Positions 42,401-51,677 of a DNA stretch of 64,000 nt are shown piece after piece. Within the stretch, counting starts at the first letter, position 1. Every line of letters begins with the position of its first letter. The stretch covers positions 17,725 through 81,724 of the forward strand of contig CAYOJF010000005.1 of assembly GCA_964404215.1 (NCBI GenBank). Direction: 5' to 3'. The position numbers were made by a program, and so were the translations under genes. The notes beneath the pieces were generated by a model. The model had not been told where the DNA came from, did not search any database, and saw only the letters and a list, made by a program, of their open reading frames with translations. This stretch comes from Aureispira sp964404215 (GTDB lineage Bacteria > Bacteroidota > Bacteroidia > Chitinophagales > Saprospiraceae).

Positions 42401-44243
42401 GATACAGTTCTATATCTTCTAATCCAAATACCCCCTCTTTATTCGTTAGTGCTTGGTGTTCTGCCCCTACAATCTTAACGGTTGCTCCCTGTAGTGCATT
42501 ACCCTGTTTATCTGTAATCGTTCCAGCCAATACTGTTGGCTCAGGTGCTATATTCGGTTGTGTATAATTTTCATCCAAAACACGTTGCCAATCAAACTTT
42601 CGCCAACCTTGGGTCATCAATAAATTATCCAATGCTACTGAACGTTCAATCTCTGGTTTTAGACGAGTAGGATCATCTTCCTTATCAAAATAAAAATTAG
42701 GCTCTTCTATCTTCCCTACCAAATCTGACTCCAGCAACATATACGATAAAATGTGCCCTTGCTTATCATCTGCGAAAGTCAATAATTTATCGTCTACTAC
42801 TGCCAATGAAAGACTCGTTTGTACAGGGATTCCACGTTCATCCGTTACCTCCAACTCCATATTTACTTTCTCTCTTGGAAGGTATTTTTCCTTATCTGTA
42901 CTGACCTGTATATTTAGTTGTTTGTCTGTATTGACAAATACTAATCGCTCTGCTTGAGCCACCTTTTTGCTATCAAATAAGGTCAACTGTGTGATACCTA
43001 TCGGAAAATCTTGTGTTGGAATTTGAACTTGATTCAGTCCAGGTTGAGCAGTAATGTCTTTTGCAAAAAAGACTTTATTACGACTTTGTGCCACTAGATA
43101 AAGGGCTTCTGTTTCGGAAGAAATAACCGCCACATCAATTTTACTTTTAGTCTGTGCCTGTACCTTTAGTGTATAGCCTTTTTGAAGTGCCTTAGGCAAT
43201 TCATAGATTTTGTTCTTTGCTCCAGCAGGACTCGTAATACGAGCAAAGTACTTCATACCTGATTGTGGAGCCAGTTCAAAATGCCCCATCCCTTGGTGGT
43301 AACTTTCTATTGTCGCTACTACTCTATCATTTTCGTCATATATCTGTCCTTCTACATCTGCTGGTTCTCCAAACTCATCTAGTGCCTTGAATCCTATTCC
43401 ACAAATCATCCCTTCTATCAAATCGCCTCCTTCTGGATAGAACTGCAAATCTATATTACCTAGATTGATTGGAATAGAACGAGAAATAGATTCCGTTTGC
43501 CCCTTGTAGGCAATCATAATATTTAGTAAGCCATCATTTGTATTCAAATTTTTAGGTAATTCAAAGACAACTTTTGCTCGTCCCTCATTATCTGTTTTAG
43601 CATCAAACTGCTTCACCTGCTCACCATCTAGGCTGTATACTGCTGTGAATACTTGTTGTGCTAATGGTTCATTTGTAAGTGTATTCAAGTCCAAAATAGC
43701 CTCTACTTCACTACCTGCTCCATAGGCTTTTCTATCAAAATTCAGCTGCATATTTAGGTTCGGCAATACGGCTTTTTGTACAGTAATATCCTGCTGAAAA
43801 AAAGCATTGGTATTCTGCTGCCATTTGGTATAAGCTTTTATTTTGTATAGACCGCCTTTTAGTTGTTCATCTAAGTGAAAGCCCCCTGTTGCTTTACCAT
43901 CCTTAGTTAACAATGTCTGCATTTCTAATTTACTTCCTTTTGGATCTAATAATTCGACATACACCACCCCACTTTGAGTACTCTTTTGGAAAGTTTGAGC
44001 ATCTCTAACATAAGCACTAAACCATATATCTTCTGCTGGTTCATAATATTTCCTATCCAGATGTAAATAAACCTTTTCCTCTTTGGTATCAGATTGATAC
44101 ATTTGAAACTTAGCCATCAGTTCTTGTAAGAATGGGCTATTAGAAATAAGCTGAGGTTGATAATAAAATGCTCCTGCCATTCCTAGTCCTAGACTTAGGA
44201 ACAGAATGATAGAGCTATATATTTTTTTTGAGTAATTTTTCAT
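39492..44243 (-). CDS. Alpha-2-macroglobulin-like protein with thioester and regulatory-like domains
   Basis: A 1583-residue secreted, probably envelope-anchored protein. N-terminal signal/anchor (about 8-28); MG/MG2 domains (KVYLHLDRKYYEPAEDIWFS near 55-75 opens MG2); two carboxypeptidase-regulatory-like modules (about 568-735, VLAGTITDKQGNALQGATVK and TITGVVKDNRKKPIAGANIQ); a low-complexity Pro tract (about 767-774) followed by a Glu/Asp-rich insert; then the macroglobulin core. The thioester is intact as PGGCFEQ with Cys1119, followed by alpha-alpha toroid helices. The family traps proteases by covalent thioester capture. No penicillin-binding protein 1C partner is beside it; the upstream neighbour is gldJ, beyond a terminator. 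Confidence 0.9.
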   Translation of the reverse strand: MKNYSKKIYSSIILFLSLGLGMAGAFYYQPQLISNSPFLQELMAKFQMYQSDTKEEKVYLHLDRKYYEPAEDIWFSAYVRDAQTFQKSTQSGVVYVELLDPKGSKLEMQTLLTKDGKATGGFHLDEQLKGGLYKIKAYTKWQQNTNAFFQQDITVQKAVLPNLNMQLNFDRKAYGAGSEVEAILDLNTLTNEPLAQQVFTAVYSLDGEQVKQFDAKTDNEGRAKVVFELPKNLNTNDGLLNIMIAYKGQTESISRSIPINLGNIDLQFYPEGGDLIEGMICGIGFKALDEFGEPADVEGQIYDENDRVVATIESYHQGMGHFELAPQSGMKYFARITSPAGAKNKIYELPKALQKGYTLKVQAQTKSKIDVAVISSETEALYLVAQSRNKVFFAKDITAQPGLNQVQIPTQDFPIGITQLTLFDSKKVAQAERLVFVNTDKQLNIQVSTDKEKYLPREKVNMELEVTDERGIPVQTSLSLAVVDDKLLTFADDKQGHILSYMLLESDLVGKIEEPNFYFDKEDDPTRLKPEIERSVALDNLLMTQGWRKFDWQRVLDENYTQPNIAPEPTVLAGTITDKQGNALQGATVKIVGAEHQALTNKEGVFGLEDIELYQSCQMEVQLDGYFTANLAVEDYNSNMNLVLYKERTITGVVKDNRKKPIAGANIQVTGITQTNADDKGVFSIKIPESVNTIYVQSNNHPYQGFPVPKDSDKMQVVLDESLRIITPTTTAVRSMGGVNEEVAVVRKEKARRIRKGKRKQLELDNAPPPPPPPVLEDQPVEEMMDAIAIDDDFEIPMPEEEIEEEFILELGDIEVEKGEAAERFQRGEILEDKKELGALKADIKARRAPMMEKERMDDGFWGNNRQQAFTYQWSANIGKKTRYQRGRVFPEIKYEDNQSPAQRVDFRNTIYWNPTIVTDRRGKASFSFYNSDAITQFRVTAEGFSQMGGIGRVEYKYFTQLPFEMTIKVPRQVLTGDVLELPLTLTNNTATNITGALSVNMPDNIQLGTVPNKIELKAKESTTVLLQAQVLDIAADGKVTISCQANGLEDQFVTPIEVNPRGFPVNEVFAGSAMKNNFEVVLQQPLEGTVVAKVQVYPSVLDEVLTGMESMLRMPGGCFEQTSSANYPNLLVLNYLKETNTSNLEIEKRAKEYLKVGYNRLVGYESNGGGFDWWGRNPAHEALTAYGLMEFVDMKAVYPVDEKIITRAAKWLLSRKDGKGGWTKNPNALHSWAVAEVTDAYIVWALCEAGYGSEIQSEIDKSYQDAIKSEDPYMMALVANALFKANDNRATKLVGELSKLQQKEGTFNGLTSSVTNSTGHSLTIETTSLAALAMMQAGGYMTKVEKAVTTISAGKTYYGYGSTQGTVLALKTLLEYAKNSKKVAESGTLAVYVDGKKATSVAYTKGQKEIVLPNIAKHLKEGKQQINLQYENTEMPLPLGLELTYTTRLPQNSADCPFGLETKLPKKKVKMGETIRLSTVLSNKTTKGQPMTMVMVGIPAGLSLQAWQLKEMQERGVFDYYELFEGYAVFHYEQIKANATKSIALDLKADIPGAYEAPASSAFLYYTNEHKTWAMPEKMIVQ

Positions 44244-44332
44244 TTAGTACTTTACTTTGGTTGATAAAATGGGAAACGCGTTTTCTATTAAAGTAGATGG
44301 GGATAATTGTACTTTTGGTGTACTGCATTAAA

Positions 44333-44370
44333 AAAAAGCCATTCTGCAAGTACTGCAAAATGGCTTTTAT
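44333..44370 (-). terminator. Terminator of gldJ
   Basis: AAAAGCCATT-TGCA / TGCA-AATGGCTTTT stem (one mismatch) and a run of eight T on the minus strand. Confidence 0.9.
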
Positions 44371-44413
44371 AAGTAAAATCCTAAGTTTTTATAGTATCTG
44401 TACTAAGATAATC

Positions 44414-45928
44414 TTAGTAACGTCTCTTTGTCTTCTTCTTGTTTGTTTTGAACTGGTTTCCACCTTTATCAAAGTTACCTCTAGGAGATCCTACACGTGT
44501 CATTGCACAACGGAAACCTAAATAAGCAGTTGATTTATCTTCTTCTAAGAATCTACGAGCACCAGCAGATAACCAGTAAGCTCTATCATTCCATGCACCA
44601 CCTTTATATACACGTGTCTTGTCTGAAACTAAAGAGTGCTTACCGTAATCATAAATTGCTTCTGATTGTTTGTCACCATCCATGTGGTTGATTACATTAG
44701 ACAATTGGAAGTTTCTACGATTAGCAATATCGTTTGCATCTAGTTCTTTGTATTTCAAGCGACCTGGAGCAATCGAATCATTATCAAACTGAGGCTTGCC
44801 ATCAGCATCTAATTCTAGTTCCGTAAAGATATTACCACGCATTGGGTTCAAATCTTGTGTTTCTACATCACTCAAAGTAGTACTTGTCAATGGACGATAT
44901 ACATCTTGTACCCACTCATTTACGTTACCAGCCATGTTGTATAGACCATAGTCGTTTGGTACATAAGAACGTACAGGAGCTGTAATGTGTGCATTATCAT
45001 TCAAAGCACCAGCCATACCCATGTAATCACCACGACCACGCTTAAAGTTAGCCATCATCATACCTTGGTAGTTACCGTGTTGAGGGTAGCGCATAGAAGT
45101 ACCATTCCATGGGTACAATCTACGATCTGTAATACGCTCATCTCTAACATAAGATTGGTTACCTACCAATGCTAAAGCAGCATATTCCCACTCAGCTTCT
45201 GAAGGTAAACGGTAATCTGGTAAGATGATACCATCTTCAAATTTAACCGATCTTTCTTCACCTGTAGTTAGGTTTTTCTGAGGGTTATCACCAGGAGTAG
45301 CTTCATACAACCCTGCTAAGTAAGCATCTGTATTGAAGTTTTTAGCTCCTTGTTGTCCTTCTGCATCTGGCTGAATTTTACCTTCTTCGATCAAGATCAT
45401 CTCGTTCACACGGTCTGTTCTCCACTTACAGAATTCTTGTGCTTGTAACCAAGTAACTCCTACTACTGGATAATCAAAGTAAGCAGGGTGACGTAGGTAA
45501 GTTTCTACAAAGGGCTCATTGTACGAAAGCTCTTCCAACCATACTAATGTATCTGGTAATGCTTTACGATATATCTGAGGCATCGCACTGTGTACTCTAT
45601 TGATCCAGAATAAATATTCTAGATAAGCCACATTCGAGACTTCTGTTTCGTCCATGTAGAAAGAAGATACGGTCACACGACGAGGGAAAGCACGGTAGTC
45701 TTTCATAACATCCTCTTCTGTCTGTCCCATATTGAAAGTTCCCCCTTCTATGAAAACTAAATTAGGTCCAGTAGCCTGTCCCTCATATTCTATGGGCTTC
45801 TCGAATCCTCCCCACTCTGGGTCGTTGTATTTCCAACCTGTAGTGTCTGAGCGGTTTTCTTTTTTGCTACAAGCACCAATCAGCAGTCCCATAAAGGCTA
45901 GTGATGCAAACAAATTTAATTTTTTCAT
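44414..45928 (-). CDS. gldJ: Gliding-motility / T9SS lipoprotein GldJ
   Basis: A 504-residue lipoprotein (lipobox LIGAC, Cys20) with a formylglycine-generating-enzyme-like fold: FIEGGTFNMGQTEEDV near 60-75, YPVVGVTWLQAQEFCKWRTD, LPSEAEWEYAA and AYLGFRCAMTR at the end. The opening DTTGWKYNDPEWGGFE is typical of GldJ rather than GldK. In Flavobacterium GldJ is needed for T9SS function and gliding. Here it lies next to porP/sprF and near porU and porV, the usual neighbourhood. The tail (480-504) is Lys-rich. A -7/-33 pair is seen upstream. Confidence 0.93.
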   Translation of the reverse strand: MKKLNLFASLAFMGLLIGACSKKENRSDTTGWKYNDPEWGGFEKPIEYEGQATGPNLVFIEGGTFNMGQTEEDVMKDYRAFPRRVTVSSFYMDETEVSNVAYLEYLFWINRVHSAMPQIYRKALPDTLVWLEELSYNEPFVETYLRHPAYFDYPVVGVTWLQAQEFCKWRTDRVNEMILIEEGKIQPDAEGQQGAKNFNTDAYLAGLYEATPGDNPQKNLTTGEERSVKFEDGIILPDYRLPSEAEWEYAALALVGNQSYVRDERITDRRLYPWNGTSMRYPQHGNYQGMMMANFKRGRGDYMGMAGALNDNAHITAPVRSYVPNDYGLYNMAGNVNEWVQDVYRPLTSTTLSDVETQDLNPMRGNIFTELELDADGKPQFDNDSIAPGRLKYKELDANDIANRRNFQLSNVINHMDGDKQSEAIYDYGKHSLVSDKTRVYKGGAWNDRAYWLSAGARRFLEEDKSTAYLGFRCAMTRVGSPRGNFDKGGNQFKTNKKKTKRRY

Positions 45929-45967
45929 TACGAACTAAGATTTTTTTTATTCTTAATAAAAGGCAAA

Positions 45968-46000
45968 CAAATTTAGTAAAAAAAATAAGGATTGGTCAAA
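45968..46000 (-). promoter_or_regulatory. Promoter of gldJ
   Basis: On the minus strand TTTG (46000-45997), 21 bases, TAAATTTG (45975-45968), then the start codon 40 bases later. Fits the Bacteroidota -33/-7 pattern. Confidence 0.5.
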
Positions 46001-46068
46001 AAAGCACTACTTTTTGTATTTAAGCGAATCAAGTCCAATATTTATCTTTTGCTAGATAGAAGGCATAT

Positions 46069-47061
46069 CTATCTAAAAATACTAAGACAATCTGGCTTTT
46101 GCTTTCTGTACTTTTCTTTTTTACCTTCAAAATTAAACAGTAGTGAAATTTCATGTGCTCCTCCTCCATTACTATTCAGAGCAGATATCGTCAAATCATA
46201 ACTGTAAGCAACTTTGAATACTCCTTTTTGTATTCCTACCATCATTATAACGGCATCACTATTAGTAAAAGTATGTCGAAACCAAATTCCTCCTAAAATT
46301 ATTCCATATTTTATGTAGCTACCTAAATGGAGCTGTTGGTTTTGACCTTCTCGTACATATAGAATACTTGGAGATAAAAACGCTTCTTTTTGTGTTTTAG
46401 TATCTTTCCCTAGCTTTATCTGACTCCCAAACTGGAATGTAAGTCCAAATGGCAGGGCATCCGATCCATCCGCTGTCCCCATAAAACCAACCCTAGGAGC
46501 ATTGATATGACGAAATGAAAAACCACCATAAAAATACGCTGTACTAACTAATATTCCAGGTGAAAAATCAAAATAAGTCCGTGTACTAGGTCCTGTTGTT
46601 TCTCGAGTTGTCATACCTTGTGAATTCAGTCCACCTAATAGATTATCCACTTGGTCTAGAAAAATGAGTTGATTCCATTTGAGACGTTGATTGACCAAAC
46701 TGGCATCAAAACCAACTCGAACATAAGTACTCTTATTGAACCGCACATCATACGCATACAATGCACTAACTCTAATATTGCTATAAATACCTCCTCCCAT
46801 CACATCTGACTCTAATCTCAATCCAAAACCACTATTCAACTTTGGAAGATATTGACTATAGGTTCCTGAAAAAGTTTGATATGCCTGTGGGATTTCGGGC
46901 CATTGATTTCGATAACTCAACTGTACCATTGGTGCTGCCACCAGCCCTGTAAAAGCAGCATTGAGCTGCGTAGGAGAGGCATAAAATTGACTAAAAACAG
47001 GCGTCTGTGCCCACAAGTGATATGGCCCCAATAGACAAAGCAAGAAAATTAATATTCTCAT
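46069..47061 (-). CDS. PorP/SprF-family outer-membrane T9SS protein
   Basis: A 330-residue outer-membrane barrel with signal peptide (1-18, ending LWAQ). PVFSQFYASPTQLNAAFTGL near residue 20-40 is the hallmark opening of PorP/SprF proteins, and SYRNQWPEIPQAYQTFSGTY, FSPGILVSTAYFYGGFSFRH and KVAYSYDLTISALNSNGGGAHEIS follow the family. PorP partners the PorK/N/E complex; SprF paralogues help export specific adhesins. No large adhesin gene is adjacent, so which type this is stays open. It lies between gldJ and porU. Promoter at 47103-47096. Confidence 0.92.
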   Translation of the reverse strand: MRILIFLLCLLGPYHLWAQTPVFSQFYASPTQLNAAFTGLVAAPMVQLSYRNQWPEIPQAYQTFSGTYSQYLPKLNSGFGLRLESDVMGGGIYSNIRVSALYAYDVRFNKSTYVRVGFDASLVNQRLKWNQLIFLDQVDNLLGGLNSQGMTTRETTGPSTRTYFDFSPGILVSTAYFYGGFSFRHINAPRVGFMGTADGSDALPFGLTFQFGSQIKLGKDTKTQKEAFLSPSILYVREGQNQQLHLGSYIKYGIILGGIWFRHTFTNSDAVIMMVGIQKGVFKVAYSYDLTISALNSNGGGAHEISLLFNFEGKKEKYRKQKPDCLSIFR

Positions 47062-47095
47062 AAGATAAAGTTATTGAACAAGTACGCTTACCTAG

Positions 47096-47103
47096 CAAAG
47101 ATA
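47096..47103 (-). promoter_or_regulatory. -7 element upstream of porP/sprF
   Basis: TATCTTTG on the minus strand, 34 bases before the start codon; exact TAnnTTTG match. Confidence 0.45.
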
Positions 47104-47352
47104 ATCGCTTTTGGAGATAGATGGTAAAAAACATCCCCTCCTATTTTTTTTAGTGAATTTATTTTTTTTCAAAAAATATTGATTTTAGCATCAACACTTT
47201 GGTAAAATGCCTCGTTCTCCTAAAACAACACAACTTACTAAACGTAATACTTCTCTATTTTATGGTGTAACCTCTACACAAAACATTTTTTTTGGATATA
47301 TAAGTCTCCGCTATCTAGTACATAAACTGATAGATGGATTACTTTGTTGTTT

Positions 47353-47383
47353 CTAATAAATTTCCCCTAACAAGATTTATTAG
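47353..47383. promoter_or_regulatory. Inverted repeat between porP/sprF and porU
   Basis: CTAATAAAT (47353-47361) and ATTTATTAG (47375-47383) are perfect 9-base arms with a 13-base spacer, about 50 bases upstream of the porU -7 element. It could be an operator; nothing else supports that. The remainder of the 47104-47434 gap shows no gene. Confidence 0.3.
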
Positions 47384-47434
47384 ATTGCTGCCTATCTATC
47401 ACATTGGTGTGACAAAAGGCTCCAAAATATTTTG

Positions 47435-47442
47435 TATATTTG
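47435..47442 (+). promoter_or_regulatory. -7 element upstream of porU
   Basis: TATATTTG, exact TAnnTTTG match, 34 bases before the ATG at 47477. A start near 47449 would leave the TTG at 47453 at the very 5' end, supporting the ATG as start. Confidence 0.45.
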
Positions 47443-47476
47443 TTAATTACTGTTGTCACACAAAAAAGAATTATTT

Positions 47477-50400
47477 ATGTTTGCTAATTTGTTTCGAATA
47501 GTAGTACTAATCTGTACGACTACCATAGTTGCATTTGCTCAAAATTATACTGAACAAATTGAATTGAATTGGACTGAAAAGACCAAGACGTTCAAAACAG
47601 GAAATGATAAGGAACTTCCTTTTCTACATTTTGAAGATGCTGCCTATGATGAGTATCAGCCTCAAATTCCAATTTTCGCTTTAAAAATTGACCTGAGGAG
47701 CTATGGAGAGCTAGCAGCTAGGATAATTAACCCTGTTTATGCTCCATTAACCAACTTTGATAAAATAGATTTATCAAATATTGGAAGTTTCATCGAACTC
47801 AAGACGGATGTAGCTTTTGCGAGAAAAAAACCATCAGGTGTTGTTTCATTTGTTCCTATACGTCAAAATACTTCTACAGGACAATACGAAAAATTAATCT
47901 CTGCAGAAATACAAGTTCAAGTTACCCCTAAAGCATATGCTGCTGGAGTAGCTCGTAACACCTATACTTCTACTAGTCAGTTGAGTCAAGGCAATATTTA
48001 CAAATTTGCGGTCAATAATACTGGTATTCATAAGTTAGATTATCAATTCCTAAAAGATATGGGAATCGATGTAGACAACATTGACCCTCGTAATATTCAA
48101 CTGTTAGGTAATGGAGCAAAACAATTGACCGAAAGTATGCGTGTTGATGTTACAGACGACTTACTAGAAAATGCTATTCAGGTGGTAGGAGAAGCTGATG
48201 GAAGCTTTGATCCAGATGACTATATTTTATTTTATGCTGTAGGGACCAAATATTGGAGTTATAATGAGAGTAATGCCATATTTCAACACAACACCAACAT
48301 TTATACGGACAAAAGCCATTATTTTATCAAACTAAATGGTAATACTGGTAAACGAATTGGATCAAGAGCCTCTTTGTCTGGAAGTGCTAGCTATACAACT
48401 AGTGCTTACGATGCATTAGCACATCATGAAGAAGATGACATCAACCTAATGGAGCAAGAGTTTGCCTTACCTCCTTCTGGTAGAATATGGTACGGCGAAT
48501 CATTCCTTATTACTCGCAAACGTAGTTTTTATTTTCCATTTCAAAATAGAGAAGAAGCAGAACCTATAAATTTCTACAATGATCTAGCAGCTCGCTCTTT
48601 CTCTATTGGACAAGCATCATTGACGATCAACAATCAAGTGATTGCTACGCCTAATACTCCTAGTACTACCTCTGCTATTTATACAGATTTTGCCAAAGGA
48701 TTTCGTTTCCCTAATACAAAACCTGTTTTAGCAGGACAAAACATCACTGTGGATATAGAGTTTAGCCATCCTTCTAGCGATGCCGCATTGTGGTTAAACT
48801 ACATTACACTTCACGCCAGATGCGGACTTAACTTTACTGGTAATCAATTCCCTTTTAGAGATACACGATCCATTGGTAGTCCGATTGCTGCTTATAATTT
48901 GGCGAATGCCAATAATGTTTTTATCTGGGATGTTACCAATCCCTCAGAAGTAATAGTACAACAAACAACTGGTAGCGGAACCGTTAGCTTCAATGTAGAT
49001 GGAACAATCTATAGAGAATTCATTGCTTTTGATGGCAATCAATTTTTTGAGCCAGAAATCGTATCCAGAGAAGCTATCCCAAATCAAAATTTACATGGTA
49101 TCACGACTCCTCCTGAAGCCATTTTTATTTGCCATTCTTCTCTAAGAGAAGCGGCCGATAGATTAGCTGCTCATCGTAGATCTCATAGCAATATGACTGT
49201 TGATGTGATTAATGTAGAAGATATTTACAATGAATTTTCTTCTGGCAATCAAGATATTACTGCTTTGCGTAACTTCTGCCGTATGCTTTATTCTAGAGAA
49301 ACATCTTCCAACCCATTCACACATGTTCTTTTATTTGGTATCGGGTCTTTCGATTACAAATCGTTGGGAACAGATAGAAATAGCGAAAACAACCCTAACT
49401 TAATTCCAGTATACCAAACTGCCGAATCGCTCAATCCGATTGGGACTTATACTTCTGACGATTACTTCACTTTATTGGACTCTGCTGAAAGTATGTCTGC
49501 TTATGGTGGACTTGATTTAGCCGTTGGTAGACTACCTGCCAAGGATAATATAGAAGCCAATACAATGGTTGATAAAATTATCGCGTATGATTCGGACCCT
49601 ACTTTCATGAAAGAATGGAAAAACAGATTAGTTTTTGTAGCAGACGATGAAGACAACAACTTACATTTCAACGATTCGGAGCGTGTTCTAAAAACAGCAC
49701 TTTTGAGAGATAGTGCTTATAACATCGAAAAAGTATACCTAGATGCCTACCGACAAGTAAGTACTTCTGGAGGAAGTCGTTACCCTGATGCCAAAAATGC
49801 TTTTCTAGATGCTCTATTCAAAGGAGCTTTAGTTGTCAATTATTTAGGTCATGGAGGTGATAATGGTTGGACGCAAGAGCGTATTTTCACTAGCAGTGAT
49901 GTCAACAACCTCTCTAATGGCGAAAAGCTTCCCTTGTTCATTACCGCAACTTGTTCTTTTGCCCCTCATGATGATCCATTGACTGTCTCTGCTGGTGAAT
50001 TATTATTGCTCAACCCCTCTGGAGGTGCTGTTTCTTTATTTACGACCGTTCGTGTTGTTATTGCATCCCACAACGAACGTTTAGTAAGAAATACTTTCAA
50101 TGTCATTTTCACTAAAAAAGCAAATGGGCAGATGCCTACTACTGGAGAAGTGATGTTATTTGCTAAAAATAATGCTGCGATTAATCCTCCACTTAATTCC
50201 CGTAAGTATGCTCTATTGGGAGATCCTACCATGACTTTGGCTTATCCTAAATATAATGTAAGTACAACTTCTATCAATGGTCAACCTACTAGCAATCAAG
50301 ACACTATCAAAGCACTACAAAAAGTGACTATAACAGGGCAAGTCCTAGATGATAACGGGAATAAGGTGTCTACTTTCAATGGTCTTATTTATCCTACTGT

Positions 50401-51358
50401 ATTTGACAAAGAAGATAAGTTATTTACATTAGGAAATGATAATGCAAGTTATGCGGATCAATTCCTACTTCGTAAGAAGATTATATTCAAGGGACAAGCG
50501 AGTGTTACCAATGGTGACTTTTCTTTTTCTTTTGTTGTCCCTAAAGATATCAACTATGTAGTAGGTGATGGACGTATTTCCTACTATGCTGAAGACAATC
50601 AGAGTCTAGATGCCAATGGCTATTATGATGGTCTAATGGTAGGGGGATCTGACCAAACTGCTGTTGTTGACAATCAAGGACCAGAAGTGTTAGTTTATAT
50701 GAATACAGAAGAATTTGCTAGAGGTGGCTTGACCGATAAAAATCCAACCTTACTTGTCAAACTGTACGATGAAAATGGAATTAATACGGTAGGTAACGGG
50801 ATAGGACATGACTTATCGGGTACGGTAACTGCTCCAGATGGAAGTACTACCACCTATAACCTTAATGACTTCTATACTTCTACTACTGATGACTACAAAA
50901 GGGGATCTGTTCGTTATCCACTAAAAAATCTACCAACAGGACTACATCACGTAAAAGTACAAGCTTGGGACACTTACAATAATCCAGGAGAAGGAGATAC
51001 AGAATTTGTCGTTGCTGAGTCAGCAGATTTAGCCCTCAAACAAGTACTAAACTACCCTAACCCATTCACTACCTCTACCAATTTCCAGTTTGAACACAAC
51101 TACCCGTTCCAAGACCTAGAAGTACAAGTACAAGTATACACCGTGTCTGGACGGTTAATCAAAACGATTCAGCATGATATTTATGCTGAAACCAATACGG
51201 GGTATCGTGTATCAGATGTACACTGGGATGGTCTAGATGATTATGGCGATAGATTAGCAAAAGGTGTTTATGTATATAAGATATTTGTACAGGCTGCTGG
51301 AACTACAGAGAAAGCAAAACAAGTCAGTGAATTCCAAAAGTTAGTTATTTTGAAGTAA
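47477..51358 (+). CDS. porU: T9SS sortase PorU (gingipain-type peptidase C25)
   Basis: About 1293 residues from the ATG at 47477; MFANLFRIVVLICTTTIVAF is a proper signal peptide, while the TTG at 47453 would add a polar extension. PorU removes the C-terminal sorting domain of T9SS cargo and attaches the protein to A-LPS. The C25 catalytic dyad is His792 (NYLGHGGDNGW) and Cys826 (TATCSFAPHDDP). The C-terminus (VLNYPNPFTTSTNFQFEHNY onward) is itself a sorting-type domain, as known for PorU. Followed by porV, its shuttle partner. Confidence 0.95.
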   Translation: MFANLFRIVVLICTTTIVAFAQNYTEQIELNWTEKTKTFKTGNDKELPFLHFEDAAYDEYQPQIPIFALKIDLRSYGELAARIINPVYAPLTNFDKIDLSNIGSFIELKTDVAFARKKPSGVVSFVPIRQNTSTGQYEKLISAEIQVQVTPKAYAAGVARNTYTSTSQLSQGNIYKFAVNNTGIHKLDYQFLKDMGIDVDNIDPRNIQLLGNGAKQLTESMRVDVTDDLLENAIQVVGEADGSFDPDDYILFYAVGTKYWSYNESNAIFQHNTNIYTDKSHYFIKLNGNTGKRIGSRASLSGSASYTTSAYDALAHHEEDDINLMEQEFALPPSGRIWYGESFLITRKRSFYFPFQNREEAEPINFYNDLAARSFSIGQASLTINNQVIATPNTPSTTSAIYTDFAKGFRFPNTKPVLAGQNITVDIEFSHPSSDAALWLNYITLHARCGLNFTGNQFPFRDTRSIGSPIAAYNLANANNVFIWDVTNPSEVIVQQTTGSGTVSFNVDGTIYREFIAFDGNQFFEPEIVSREAIPNQNLHGITTPPEAIFICHSSLREAADRLAAHRRSHSNMTVDVINVEDIYNEFSSGNQDITALRNFCRMLYSRETSSNPFTHVLLFGIGSFDYKSLGTDRNSENNPNLIPVYQTAESLNPIGTYTSDDYFTLLDSAESMSAYGGLDLAVGRLPAKDNIEANTMVDKIIAYDSDPTFMKEWKNRLVFVADDEDNNLHFNDSERVLKTALLRDSAYNIEKVYLDAYRQVSTSGGSRYPDAKNAFLDALFKGALVVNYLGHGGDNGWTQERIFTSSDVNNLSNGEKLPLFITATCSFAPHDDPLTVSAGELLLLNPSGGAVSLFTTVRVVIASHNERLVRNTFNVIFTKKANGQMPTTGEVMLFAKNNAAINPPLNSRKYALLGDPTMTLAYPKYNVSTTSINGQPTSNQDTIKALQKVTITGQVLDDNGNKVSTFNGLIYPTVFDKEDKLFTLGNDNASYADQFLLRKKIIFKGQASVTNGDFSFSFVVPKDINYVVGDGRISYYAEDNQSLDANGYYDGLMVGGSDQTAVVDNQGPEVLVYMNTEEFARGGLTDKNPTLLVKLYDENGINTVGNGIGHDLSGTVTAPDGSTTTYNLNDFYTSTTDDYKRGSVRYPLKNLPTGLHHVKVQAWDTYNNPGEGDTEFVVAESADLALKQVLNYPNPFTTSTNFQFEHNYPFQDLEVQVQVYTVSGRLIKTIQHDIYAETNTGYRVSDVHWDGLDDYGDRLAKGVYVYKIFVQAAGTTEKAKQVSEFQKLVILK

Positions 51359-51375
51359 GCACTTATTTTGATAGC

Positions 51376-51420
51376 GGTATCATTCGATCTATTTCACACA
51401 TCAATAGATCGAATGATACC
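51376..51420 (+). terminator. Perfect 18-bp hairpin after porU
   Basis: GGTATCATTCGATCTATT (51376-51393) pairs exactly with 51403-51420. It starts 17 bases after the porU stop but lacks a T-run, so it may stabilise or process the mRNA instead of, or besides, terminating it. Confidence 0.6.
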
Positions 51421-51519
51421 AATAACTACCTTGAATTAACCCCTACACAGAAACTTATCTGTGATCTGAGACTATCAAAAAGATCAGAAGTTAAGTAGTT
51501 ATTTATATAATAATATTAG

Positions 51520-51527
51520 TACTTTTG
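51520..51527 (+). promoter_or_regulatory. -7 element upstream of porV
   Basis: TACTTTTG, exact TAnnTTTG match, about 150 bases before the ATG at 51678. It would let porV be made independently of porU. Confidence 0.38.
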
Positions 51528-51677
51528 TACTTGTAAATCAAAACATAATCGCATGTAAACAATTTTACTTCAAAGAATCATTTAACATAATCACAAAGTA
51601 AATTTCAGAAAAAACAAGCACTATTTTTGTGTTGCTTTGAATCTGAAATCAAAAAAGACGTACAAAATATTAACTAT

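Noticed and set aside
47399..47412. TCACA-TTGG-TGTGA palindrome upstream of porU as a CRP-type site
   Set aside because: The half-sites are in the wrong order and spacing for a CRP box; no supporting second copy.
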